DNA of 64,000 bases, taken from contig NW_006499728.1 of NCBI RefSeq assembly GCF_000471905.2, positions 6,489,841 through 6,553,840 on the forward strand. The letters run 5' to 3'. Both the position numbers and the translations under genes were made by a program. Shown piece by piece: positions 30,423 to 41,146 of the stretch. Source of the DNA: Amborella trichopoda (Eukaryota; Streptophyta; Magnoliopsida; Amborellales; Amborellaceae). A model generated the notes under the pieces. It did no database searches and was not told the DNA's origin. It worked only from the letters and a program-made list of their open reading frames with translations. The stretch's first letter is position 1. Each line of letters starts with the position of its first letter.

Positions 30423-30560
30423 CTCTCTTTCTTTTCTTTCTACTTTGGATTCAACAGCTTGTGCAGGAGCCCCTGGTGTTCGAGGAATTGATTCAAACTT
30501 ACAGACTTCAAGAAATGGATTATTCAGCTTGGGATTAGATGAAAAGTGTACTGGCTAGGA

Positions 30561-30568
30561 CCACGTGG
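30561..30568. promoter_or_regulatory. G-box/ABRE CCACGTGG upstream of the protease
   Basis: The palindromic CCACGTGG lies 139 bases upstream of the protease ATG, and a second ACGTGT core lies at 30613-30618. ABRE/G-box pairs mediate ABA and dehydration responses, and the family's namesake RD19 is dehydration-responsive. Function here is inference. Confidence 0.5.
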
Positions 30569-30631
30569 ATGAAGGATTTTGTGCATGAGACACATGTACA
30601 TGAAGGACTGCGACGTGTGACAAGGAAAATG

Positions 30632-30638
30632 ATTTATA
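30632..30638 (-). promoter_or_regulatory. Candidate TATA box of the cysteine protease
   Basis: TATAAAT on the minus strand about 210 bases upstream of the ATG. If used, the leader would be roughly 180 nt and would include the CCACGTGG motif, so another start site is possible. Confidence 0.35.
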
Positions 30639-30660
30639 AGCGCTTTGGAGAGCTGGATTA

Positions 30661-30872
30661 GGGGTGGCAACGCGCCCCGCCAGTCCTGGCCCTAGCCCGA
30701 TCTTGTTCAAGCCTGGCTTTAGCCCAATGACGTGCCGACCGTGACCCGTAAAAGGAAACAAAGTCAAAAAGATGGAAAAATAAGGGTTCGACCTGCCGAA
30801 TCGGGCCGGACCTATTTTGACCTGATTCAAGCCTGACCCTCAGTTATATTTTGTTACCTAGGCCCACCCTAA
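30661..30872. mobile_element. hAT-type MITE beginning TAGGGGTGGCAA
   Basis: The left end TAGGGGTGGCAACG matches the terminus of the verified hAT element at 55950. The right end is decayed (CCCACCCTAA near 30862-30871). The interior is GC-rich with CCTGGCCC/GACCTG motifs. It lies about 25 bases upstream of the candidate protease TATA box. Confidence 0.5.
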
Positions 30873-30939
30873 GTAGGATAACGGTATGTGATACAAGTTA
30901 TGACGGTAGAGATATGAGAGACACAAGCGAAATTTATAC

Positions 30940-31173
30940 GGAATTGTCTATGAAGAGATCATTTATCTTTTGTCTATGGAGGTCATAATCATTCTCACTC
31001 ATTAGATATCAAATTTGATGGCTTGGGATGAGTCATAAAGTTTGACAATTTGTTTTCTAAAACTGGGTCTATTCAATGATCCTCTTATACCTACTCATTT
31101 TGAAATTTAAGGGACAAGAATAATTGTGACCTCTATGTACAAAAAAATAAATGGCCTCTTTGTAGACAATCCC
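30940..31173. mobile_element. MULE-like MITE, family B, 234 bp
   Basis: Inverted ends GGAATTGTCTATGAAGAG and GGGATTGTCTACAAAGAG extend inward with CATTTATCTTTTGT-type similarity. The flanks AATTTATAC and AACTTATAT match at 7 of 9, a Mutator-type duplication length. Related copies are at 40358-40919 and 48869-49091. Confidence 0.7.
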
Positions 31174-31557
31174 AACTTATATAGGTACAATGCACTATTA
31201 GAAAATATCTCTTATTTGTGCCATTTTACAGTAAGGTTTCATTGTTTTTTTTATTTGTAAAAATATAAACAATGAAATTATATTTTCAGCATAAAAAAGT
31301 TATACTCAAGCAGTTTTGGGGTTCTAACTTTTAGATCCCCTAAAACACAAAAAAAAAAACTAATATGTTTGGATAATTTTGAATTGCCTAATACAGTAAG
31401 ATAAAAAAAAAATATTTTGACAGTGTAAAAGTCAAACTTTGAACTACCTAAGAAGACAGATTAGGTATTGATCTTCTTGTGGACTGAATGCTGAATTTAG
31501 AATCGAAAAATGACACATTTGTAATCTATCGTTAATCTTGAAGTTTATTGTATGCAT

Positions 31558-31924
31558 GTGTTTTGTATAGAGTTTAGGCTCTAAACAATCAAATTAGAGC
31601 CCACCTTCAAATAACATCAAGAAATGTGGTTTCAATACTGGAAACCTTTGTGCCTTAAAATATATTTTCATCTTTAATTATAAAATTTAAAACTCCAAAC
31701 ATAGTGTAGATCGAGCAGATTTGTGAAAACTTGAGAATTGATGGTCCAAAAATGCATTACAAGATGCACCATTTCCAAAACTTGAAATCCATTTTTTTCT
31801 CATTTCCATACATCTTGATGTCGAGATGATCAATTTGAGCATCAAAATAACATCTTCAGATGAAATTTTTGAGGTGGGCTCTAATTTGATTGTTTAGAGC
31901 CTAGGCTCTATATAATATTTTTCC
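31558..31924 (+). mobile_element. MULE-like MITE, family A, copy e
   Basis: Ends GTTTTGTATAGAGTTTAGG and CCTAGGCTCTATATAATATTTTTCC. Inner inverted blocks are CTAAACAATCAAATTAGAGC and the near-inverse GCTCTAATTTGATTGTTTAG. The interior matches copies f and g through most of its length. Confidence 0.85.
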
Positions 31925-32329
31925 TTTAAAACACATTTTTTTTATTTTAGCATTGTTATTAAACTAGACCTCTACCCAAATTGAATCATTCATGTTAATA
32001 AACATTCCTTGACGAGGAATATATACATGAAATAAATTAACATGAGGGGTATTTTGTTCACTCAATGGTTTCACAACAAGAAATTTGAAATAAGAAAATG
32101 GAAAAGTTAGATGTCTAGTTTCATCACAAAAATTTATGGATTTGGAGTTGTAATCGAATCATCACCATGGGGTGGGTTTTAATGCCCTTGAAAGGGAACA
32201 AGGCCATGGCTCTTCGAAACATTGCTTAAGCTTTCCGCGCGCAAAAGTTCATTGCTTGCTACATGTCAAATTAGGTAAATACCCCTTACTATTTCTCAAT
32301 TCAATTACCGAACATATCAAACTAAAAAT

Positions 32330-32485
32330 ATCCCTTATTGCTCCTCATTTTAAATATCAAACAAGGTATTCTTTATTTCTAATTATTGCTCCTCATTTTA
32401 AATATCGAACAAGCTATTCTTTATTTCTAATTATTGCTCCTTATTTTAAATATCAAACAAGCTATTCTTTATTTCTAACTTTGAA
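32330..32485. repeat. 48-bp tandem repeat, about three copies
   Basis: Unit TATTCTTTATTTCTAATTAT followed by TGCTCCTCATTTTAAATATC and AAACAAGC, repeated at about 32367, 32415 and 32463. Because 48 is a multiple of 3, the plus-strand frame shows a 16-residue repeat (APHFKYQTRYSLFLII). I take this as non-coding. It ends 50 bp before the Pack-MULE. Confidence 0.8.
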
Positions 32486-33327
32486 CAAGCAGGGTTTTGT
32501 TTTATCATTCTGTTAAGGAATTTTTACGATAAAATTAGGGAAAATTTCTCATCACCCCTTATATTTTGGAGCCATTTCTGAGGAGACCCAAGGGTTTAAA
32601 CTATTTTTAACGGCATGAGGTCTTTAACTTTTCTATCTTCCAACTCCCTGAATTATTTTGACCTTATATTACTGACCTACACAGTTTTTAAAATGACCCC
32701 ATTTTATCAAAACTTAACCTCCCGTTGACCCCTCTGTCGCTCTCTAAACTCCTTTCTCTCTAGCCCCTCCCTCTCTCTCTCTCATACCCAAAGTTAGTGG
32801 GTTTTCCCAACTCCCTCTCTCTCTCTCTCTCGTACACTTTCCATCCAACCCCAATTAATGCACTTTCCAAAGCATCCAACCACAATTAATGATTACTGGT
32901 TGAAGTTTTTTGTGGCTTTTTGCAACTCCGAGCAAGTTAAGTATCTGCCCAGCCCAAGGCTCGATGAATAAATATTTCCATTAAACCCACTCATGGAACC
33001 TCTTTGTGATGCTATTATGGTCGAATGGTCACCTGGATGAAGAGGGAGAAGCCATGAAGAGAAACTATTATGTTTTTTTTCTAATATTTAGGTCTTCTGT
33101 GCCACCTAAACATCATGGGCCCAAGTCCCACATGTTGGGTGAGTGTGGCCACTAAAGGCCTTATGAGTGCTTGTAATAAATATTTTGGTATAATGGAACA
33201 TGAACTCAGCGGAAGTGTGATCATTCGTGGACCTTACTATCGTGGACCTTACTAAGCAAATTACGTTTGCTGATACCGAACTGAGTTTTACGAACTAGGT
33301 CAATCGGTTAGGAAAAACCTATGTTAT

Positions 33328-33894
33328 TGTAAGGACCCGAACTATCCCGGTCGGTTGAGTTGAGTGCATGGCGGGATGAATAGAGGGTGAGCCACGTGGC
33401 GATAGAAGGAGAGAAGAGTCGCACGGCGATGGCGCGCACAACAGCATGAGTCGCGCGATGATGGTGTGCGCGGCGAGGGTAGAAGCACGGCGAAGGGAGG
33501 AGTGCAGCAGGAGTGGTCACGCGACGGTAGGCGTTGGGTGAAGTCGCGTGGCAATAGGCGCAATGGAGGCGCACAACGATAAATGAGAAAAAGAGAACGG
33601 AAGCGCACGGCGAAGCAAAGGACGCACGACACAGTGAAAGGAAGAAGCGCGTAGTGAAATGAAGGGCGCACAACACACACAAGCGGTAACGCTACGCGAA
33701 GAATAGGCTATCGCTGGCTGGTCACTGCCGCCCGTGTTCAAGGCATGCATGAGTTGTAAGCTCCACTTGGAGAGTGCGTGCTGACTTGAAGCCACGTGTC
33801 CATATGTGTAAGCCTTTTTACACCACTTGGACAAGCCACCCCACTTTCAAGAATACTTAAGCCTCTTCCCTCTCTCCACCACTCATTTTCCCCT

Positions 33895-33935
<41 letters not shown>

Positions 33936-36336
33936 TCTCTCTCTCAGACAAGTTAGGTGGGCAGCCATTGTTGGACTAAGGGTGGAGCTATGCAAGCAGA
34001 GTTGTGAGAAGGCACTATTGCTGTGCAGGTAAGTGGATCCTTCACCATTGCACTATAGTCATAAGGATGCATGGAAACTTATGTATGTGAAATGAGAAAT
34101 GGAAGTATATGTATTGTTGAAAATCCTTACGCCTTTTTCCACTGAAATTTGGGATTTTATATTGTGATGAATGTGAATGTTATGAGTGAATGGATGAATC
34201 ATGATTGTGTGAGCAATGTATGTTTATGTGGTTATAATGTGAAGAAAATGTGATTATCATGTTCTTTGGCAAGAGATTGAAGTTATGGAGCATGTTCTTA
34301 AGGCATGCTTAGTACCACTGTGAAATTTCAGGAACTTTTAAAATGGTTTTCAATGGTCAAACGAGCTCCGATTTGCCTCCAATTACTGCATTTGGAAAGC
34401 CATGTGAGTCTCATAAAATGTTTATGTTTTTCTTTTGTTAAAATTCTTTACAAAAAGGGAGATATATTTCGAATTGTGTGGGTAGGTCATTGTTTCACTA
34501 TTTTTCTGGATTTTGCACTAACCCTACTGTTCTTTTTACCAACCAAATAAAGTCCAATTCCTACCAAATCACAGCCATTTGAAAGAGCCTTGAAAGGACT
34601 AAAAGTTGCATGAAAAATTATTTTCTAATTCCTAATAGATTGGAAGATATGCATTATTTTGTGAAGATGTACCACTGTTGGCAGTTGATAAAAACCAAAA
34701 TTATCACCTTATTTGGAATGAACTTTTGAATAACCAAATGGAGTCCAAATTCTTTAAAATTGACCTTGATGGAAATATATGTGTTTTGGCATGAATTTTG
34801 GTTTTTTGAAATATCTCAAATTCCTCACAATTCTAAAGTTATAGCTTTGTGAAGTAGGGTACGTCGTTGTTCCATGCACACATGCAGAGTACAACGACTG
34901 GACTCGCATTCTTGTGAACCTTTGGGGGACCAAATAAGATTCAACTATATTCAAACCATCTACCTTTGAAAGATTGGTGTGTCTAGTACAAAAATGGTTT
35001 TGGAACCGTTTTTAAACTCTAATTGGTCCAAGAGTTAGGACCCAAACCTTGAACGCATGTCGTGGTCTATGAATGCATAAATTATGCTATATGCTTAAGT
35101 GTGATATTGCCATTGTTATCGTAATATTGCCACTGTTAATGCGATATTACCACGATTATGCTACATGTGAATGGGTACCTATTGTGTGAATGATGGTACT
35201 ATATTGTTTATTTGATGTTATGCTACATGTGAATGGGTACCTACTATGTGAATGATGGTACCGTGTTGCTTATGTGATATGGAGATGAGCACCTATTATG
35301 TGAATGATGGTGCTGACAGCAAAGATCTTCCTTAACTCCTCGTGATAGGACAAGAGTCAGGATGTGATTAGTTGGGAGGGTCATGCCCCTCAGATCTATA
35401 TAAGCACTACACATTGGGTTATTCAATGGTAGTGTAACGCTCTCTCTCTAAAGGGCATAAAGAGATGGTCGTGTCTTACAAGGCCACTACCTATCGAAAA
35501 CCCCACAGTGTACTGGGGATGTGTATGTGCAATGTATGTGAGGACATTACGAAGTGGGGCACCCACTTGTCATTGTCCTCCTTTCTAAATCAGGGTAGAG
35601 GTTTCATGCAACAGGATTGGCTTAACCTGAGCAATGAGACTTCTACTTCAGGCGTCAGCCTTACTAGTTTTGTGACTGTGATCTGTGGCCCTTACTGTTG
35701 TTGTTTAAGTAGGTGATTGTGACTTATGCACTGTATATGGAATTGATTTTATTATACTATTGTTAAAACACTGAAAAGTATGTCTAGGGACTTCACTTGG
35801 TACCTCGTGATTGTATGTATATATATATATATATGCATTGCATATTGTTATCACTGTTACGCTAGTGGGAATGCAATGGTGTAAATCTGCTTACTGGGCT
35901 AGTTAGCTCATTCCATCCTATCTTCATAACTGTAGAGTGAAGAGTGTGACATCCGTACTAAAGGTGGGCGGCCATTTTGGGGACTCGAAGTTCATAAGTT
36001 GGAAAGCCGTCCTGTGAAGACTTTCAGAATTTGTTTTGGTGGTCTCGGATATATGATGAACATTTCATTTTGTGTATATTTTTTGGGCCAGTAGTTCCTT
36101 GAGAAAATTGTAATGACTTTGATAATGAATGAATGAGATGGTTGTACTTGACTTCTGATATTTTCACCTGTTGGAGTGGTTTTTATTCTAGTTTTCTTTT
36201 TTGTGTGCTCTTGATTCCGTATTTTACGTGTTGAGCCACTCCCACCTGAGTAACGTTCGCGACCTCTGTGATTGCGATCCTACGCTCTATCACCCTTCGG
36301 CGGTGTATGGTGGGGCCAGGGGGGAGGGTCGTGACA
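33328..36336 (+). mobile_element. Probable solo LTR of a Ty3/gypsy-type retrotransposon, 3.0 kb, nested in the Pack-MULE
   Basis: Begins TGTAAGGACCCGAACTATCC and ends GGGGAGGGTCGTGACA: the TG...CA termini and the GGACCCG/GGGTCGTGACA inverted pattern are common in plant gypsy LTRs. The flanks are GTTAT and GTTTT (4 of 5). Inside are a CT-rich leader-like stretch (33897-33943) and a donor-like CAG/GTAAGTGG at 34028, as in LTRs that carry a promoter and leader. No gag-pol follows, so it is called solo. Confidence 0.6.
33897..33945. repeat. (CT)n microsatellite in the solo LTR
   Basis: CTCTCT run interrupted by CCC, at the expected leader position downstream of an ACTTAAGCC-type promoter stretch. 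Confidence 0.9.
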
Positions 36337-36341
36337 GTTTT

Positions 36342-38077
36342 CTGTGTATAGAAAACTATCCGATAAGGGTTTAAATAAGTCATCCCTTAATGAGATCGGA
36401 GTATGCCCGGATGAGTGAGCCGAAGGACTGTATGACCCTTGTGTGTGATGGTGGCTTTCAGAGACGGGGGCCAAAGCCTCATTTGCATACCATCACACGG
36501 CATGCATATATGATAGTCGTTTCGGGAAAGCGAATCGCCTTTCAAGGTGAAACTTATGCATATGCAAGAGATACCCCTATACGTCATATGAATTGTGGTC
36601 ACATCAAGTTTAGGTGACCTTGGTACATCTCTAGGGGAGAACCTGAAATCCAAAAATTGGAATTACGACCTCTTGCCTATTGGCTAGATTTTGGTGACCC
36701 ACTAATGAGTCCATGCATGGACTATGGGTCATGGACAACACTGAGTCGGTTTTAGAAAATAAGGGTGGACTGTAGTCCACTATTGAGGGTGGAATGTCTC
36801 ATTGTTTATTTATTTAATTCTTAGATCATATGGATAATTTTTTCATTAATTATATTTGTTTTAATAATATATGCTTTTTAGAAATGTTATTTGATTTTTT
36901 CTAGATCTTTGGATATTTTATTTATCAAATTTGAATTTATAAAAACATAGATATTGATTTTAGAATGATTTAATTATTTAAATCGAGTTTTATGAATTTT
37001 TAAAAAACAAATAATATTTTAATTAATTTGATTATTGCATGGGAGGCCCAGTAAGCTATATGGGTCCCCCGTTGCATTGTGGGTGGGGCACATGAGTGCC
37101 ATCTTAGGTGGCTCACCCCACTCTTAGGACTTGCCTCATTTTATGAGATCAAGTTTTAGCTTGAAGAAAAAAGTTTGTGATGTTTTAGAAAGCCTTTGCC
37201 ATGATGAAGATTTGAATAGAATTTTGGAAAGTATGAGAAGGCTTGTGCATAATTTTGGTAAGCACAATATTATGAATGAAATTATTTTATTTAATTTCTA
37301 TTAGTGGAAAAATAGTTTAAAAATTGAGGATAAAAGTTCTAGCAACTTCCATATGACGTTGATGACCCATCTATGGAATGGAGGGCTCAAATCTCTCACC
37401 CCACAAGTTACTAAATATCAATGTTGCATATTCAATCTCACAGAGGAGACAACTAATGGAAAACCCTAATAAACCCTAATCCTATTTTTATATTATAAAA
37501 AAGATGACCCCATGCCCATAAATCTCTACACCAAAATCTCTCTTCTCTCTCTAATATTTTTCTCTCTCAAGAATGCCAAAATAAGGGGCATGCTCCACTT
37601 AGGAAAGAAAGCTCTATCTCTCTCTTATAGAAATTTAAGGGGCATGTCCCACTTAGATAGAACTCTCTCTCTCATCTTGCTTTGTGATGATCTAGGAGTT
37701 GGGTAGAAGTGAGTAAGTGCTATCTGTCTTAAACTATGTTTTATGGGTTGTAGCTAAGTTTGAGATTTATGATCAAGAGGAGTTCAAAGTTCCATTTAAG
37801 GGTTTGGCCTAAACTTGTTTTTCCTAAATTGAGATTGAAGGTTAATCGTTGATCCTGCGTCATCGGATGGTAGTGACTTGGTGTGAGGTGTAATAAGCCC
37901 AGTTGAGGTAATATCCAACACTCTTTTTTTGTTTCTTGCTATATTTAATTATATCGTATTTATATTCCCAAGCATAATAATTGTGGTTATTTTCGATGTT
38001 TAAAGAAAATTGGTTTAATGACATCAAAGTTTTTAAGATATTAGATTTGTTAGTTTTATTTTCTTTGAAGCAATAGT
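36342..38077. other. Unresolved Pack-MULE interior
   Basis: No coding frame recognised. It contains a GGCTCACCCCAC-type block near 37110, AT-rich sequence 36780-37020, and a CT-rich leader-like stretch near 37535-37690 in which GGGGCATGYYCCACTTAG occurs twice. It may contain a second nested LTR, but I could not define its ends. Confidence 0.4.
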
Positions 38078-38192
38078 TTATTGTAATAAGACTACTTGTG
38101 GGTGATCTTTGCTAAAAGAAAATAAAAAGAAAAGAAAAATGGTGAAAAAGAAGAAAAGTAAAAAGTATATAAACCTCGATATGATCATATTA

Positions 38193-38710
38193 GTCTTTTT
38201 TTCACCACAAATGCTCAAAAGCCATGGGTTGCTCTTTGAACCAGCCGTAACTAACGATCTTCCACCATGAAAAGAGAATTCTCCATCCAAGCTCCCAAAT
38301 GAATTGCTAAGCTTTATGGTTGCAAGCCCATTAAGAAGAGCATTGGGCTCTGGTTCATCAGACCCAAATGAATTCAGACTCATTGGACCTACTCAAGCAA
38401 TTATTCGACCCATTGTTATCGATGCAGTAACCATGAAATCTTTATAGTACAGGACAACCAAGCTAGGCCAAGGTTGATAAGCAAGCCCTGTAAATACAGG
38501 GTAGCCATTGATATACACATTGAAGTATAGCCTTTTCAGAGCCTTGCTTATGATATCACAAAAATGGAGCCTAACCAAGTATCCAAAACCTGGGTCTACA
38601 CTAAAGCCCCATATCAAATTGAACCCATGGTGAGCCACTGGTGAAAGCTCAAGAGCTGAGGCACGAATCCAGTTTGGAGCAATCAATGGACTTACAATCT
38701 CTAGTCTCTG
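38193..38710 (-). pseudogene. Captured CrRLK1L (FERONIA/HERKULES-type) receptor-kinase ectodomain fragment, broken
   Basis: The minus-strand frame reads APNWIRASALELS, FSVDPGFGYLVRLHFCDI, SKALKRLYFNVYINGYPVF, LVVLYYKDFMVTASI, then a TGA stop at 38393-38395, and continues in the same frame as VGPMSLN, PNALLNGLATIKLSNSFGSL, DGEF. These are landmark strings of the second malectin-like module of plant CrRLK1L receptor kinases. There is no signal peptide, first malectin module, transmembrane segment or kinase domain. The in-frame stop and truncation mean it is not a functional receptor. It abuts the right end of the Pack-MULE, as expected of a captured gene piece. Confidence 0.88.
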
Positions 38711-39426
38711 TATATATAATAGTAGCTTGTGAAATCTTCACAATTTGGATTTGGACAGAGATAGGGGTAAGAGAGAGGCAGAGTTTTGAGAGGGAGAGAC
38801 ATGTTTAGAAAGAGAGCGAGGAGAGAGAGAGAGACGATGGGGAGAGTTGTAGAAACCCACTACCTTTGGGTGTGAGAGAGAGAAAGACAGAGTTTAGAGA
38901 GAGATGCGGGAGGTTAGATTTTGATAAAAAAGGGAGTCATTTTATATATTGTTTAGGTCTATAACATACGGTTAAAAGATTTTATGGGGTTGAAAGATAG
39001 AAAAGTAAAAAACCTCATGCCGCCCTAAATAGCTTAGAACCTTGGGCCTCTTAAGAAACGGGCTGCAAAAGATAAGGGGTACGGAATAATTTTCCTATAA
39101 AATTACTGAAGTGCCCCAAATTCTTTGGACTTCCCAACATCCAACACGACAATTTGGGACCTCTATTTTTTTTCTTTAAAGGCGTACCGATTGAAATAGA
39201 AATTTAAAAGAAAATCTCAAATGTAATATGTGATGTTTTGAACCTTTTAGTGATTTCGTAAAGAAGGCAACCCCTTGTCGACACTTTAGCATGAGAAATG
39301 TTGATATTTTAGCTTGAGAAATAGCACGGCATAAGGGGTCATCACAACCAACCAAACAAGTCATCTACTTGATGTATAAAGACTGCTTCTACACTATCAC
39401 TATCCAACCCAATGATTAAATAAAGG

Positions 39427-39935
39427 CAAGCTTTCTATGCTTCTCCTACAACAAAAAACTCATATACTTCCCCTTATCCAACCGTCTATTTTGAATAGAG
39501 GGCTAAAATTGCCCCAATCATAATGTTACGTCTCTATACTATTTTATTTTTTATTTTTTTCTATAAACTATTTTGATACCAAATTTTGTACATCCAATCC
39601 TCTATTAAACTAGCACTAGCAAAAATATAAAATAATATTTTCAATAAAATAAAATGACCAAAATACCTTTGAAATTTTTAAGGGGTATTTTGGTCATTCT
39701 ATTTTATCAAAAAATTATTTTAAATATTTTTTAATAGGCATGCCTCAATGAGAAGATGTCACGTCTAAATTTTATATTCATATAAATTGTATAAACAAAA
39801 CTAAAAATAAAAATACTTTGAGACGTCAGATTTAAGATCAAACGGTGAGTGGCTCTCTTTATCAAAATTGGACGGCTGGACGGTAGGGGAAGTATAGATC
39901 TTCTATGCTGTAGGGAAAGTATAGAAACCTTTTCC
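39427..39935. mobile_element. Fold-back MITE, about 510 bp
   Basis: Outer arms AAGCTTTCTATGCTTCTCC...ATACTTCCCCTTATCCAACCG at the left and their inverse around GGACGGTAGGGGAAGTATAG...GGAAAGTATAGAAACC at the right. The inner palindrome ATGACCAAAATACC/GGGGTATTTTGGTCAT has long AT-rich arms. The core and the following GCCTCAATGAG...CTAAATTTT block match the fold-back region at 4480-5025. Confidence 0.75.
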
Positions 39936-40357
39936 ATTAAATAATTGGTAAAAAGTAGTCTGATATAGATCTAGAATCACTCAAAACCATTTGGATTCCT
40001 TATCAAAATCAGTAATTCAATATAAATATTATATACCATTATGAAATAAACTTTTGTGGCTCTAAGTGGTAAGGCTTCTTTTATTTTTTAAGAGAAATTT
40101 ATCAAAATACCCATAAAAGATGTTCTATTTAACGTTTTATGCAATGGCGACTATTTCAACTTATGATCACATGTCGTTTGATGGGTGTTTTTTAAATTAA
40201 ATCAAAATATACTGGTAGAATGTTAGATACTTCAATCTCTCATGGATATTTGGATAATTTTCACACTTTTTAATAAGTGTTGAGGGTTAAAAGCTACAAT
40301 ATCGCTGAATATGCTACTTTAAATACTTGTTATAATGCCCTTACATTATTTTATAAG

Positions 40358-40919
40358 GTTTGTCTAAAAAAGGACCGTTTATACTTTGTATATAGATATC
40401 ACAATCATTTTCACTTACTAGATATTAAATTGGATGGTTTTGCGTGAATCACAAAGTCCGAGATTTGTTTTTTTTGAAACTTTGGTCTATTCAAAAGATA
40501 AAGGGTGCGGTTTGTATAGAGCCTAGGCTCTAAACAATCAAATTAGAGCCTACCAATAATGTTGAGAAATGTGGTTTCACTACTAGAAATCTTTGTTATA
40601 GTTTTAAAATATATTTTTATATTTATTTATAAAGTTTAAAGCTTAAAAAATACTGTATATCGATAGATCTATGAAAACTTTAAAATCTTGAAAATTGACG
40701 GTCTAAAAATACAATACAAAATACACTATTTTTAAAACTTGAAATCCATTTCTTTATCGTGTCCATGCATCTTGATGTCGAGATGATCAATTTCAAGATA
40801 CTGGGGCATCAAAACAACATCTTATAGTGAAATTTTTGATGTAGGCTCAAATTTGATTGTTTAGAGCCTCAGCTATACAAACTTTTCCAAAGGTACATAG
40901 TCTATTTGTAGAAAATCCC
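40358..40919. mobile_element. Family B MITE interrupted by family A copy f
   Basis: The left half (GTTTGTCTAAAAAAGGACCG, then TATCACAATCATTTTCACTT, ACTAGATATTAAATTGGATG) matches the family B copy at 30940. After copy f the right end resumes as GTCTATTTGTAGAAAATCCC. Part of the B interior is missing. Confidence 0.65.
40503..40888 (+). mobile_element. MULE-like MITE, family A, copy f
   Basis: Ends GGGTGCGGTTTGTATAGAGC and the inverse of GGAAAAGTTTGTATAGCTGA, with inner blocks CTCTAAACAATCAAATTAGA and TCAAATTTGATTGTTTAGAG. The flanks AAAGATAAA and AAAGGTACA match at 7 of 9. Inserted in a family B element. Confidence 0.85.
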
Positions 40920-41146
40920 TATTTTTTTATATCAAACTTTTGTTTTTTTGGTTGATTTTATGGGATTGTTGATCCAAACAATTTGGATCACCAATCTAAA
41001 TGATCCAAATTGGAATCAATACGCGGCTGATCCACTATCCATCTTTTAAAACACTGGTTCCATCTATTAGTAGAAGAGTCCCGTCCATATGACCACACTT
41101 TTCCATCCATAAGTCTCGTAAATTGCAAATCCCATTTTTTCTCTAA

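Larger units (their letters stand above)
32538..39096. mobile_element. Pack-MULE, 6.56 kb, perfect 9-bp target duplication
   Basis: The terminal inverted repeats are about 32538-32838 and 38815-39096. They start GGGAAAATTTCTCATCACCC and AGGAAAATTATTCCGTACCC and share long blocks (CCTTATNTTTTG, GGCATGAGGT, ACTTTTCTATCTT, TCAAAA.CTAACCTCCCG, AGTGGGTTT). The element is flanked by identical 9-mers ATAAAATTA at 32529-32537 and 39097-39105. Long inverted ends with a 9-bp duplication define Mutator-like elements. There is no transposase; instead it carries a fragment of a CrRLK1L receptor kinase next to the right end, so it is a gene-capturing Pack-MULE. A probable solo LTR of 3 kb is nested inside. 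Confidence 0.9.

Noticed and set aside
33308..33834. Cys/Arg-rich minus-strand frames of 105-124 aa
   Set aside because: They lie in the GC-rich start of the solo LTR, overlap in several frames at once and have no recognisable domain.
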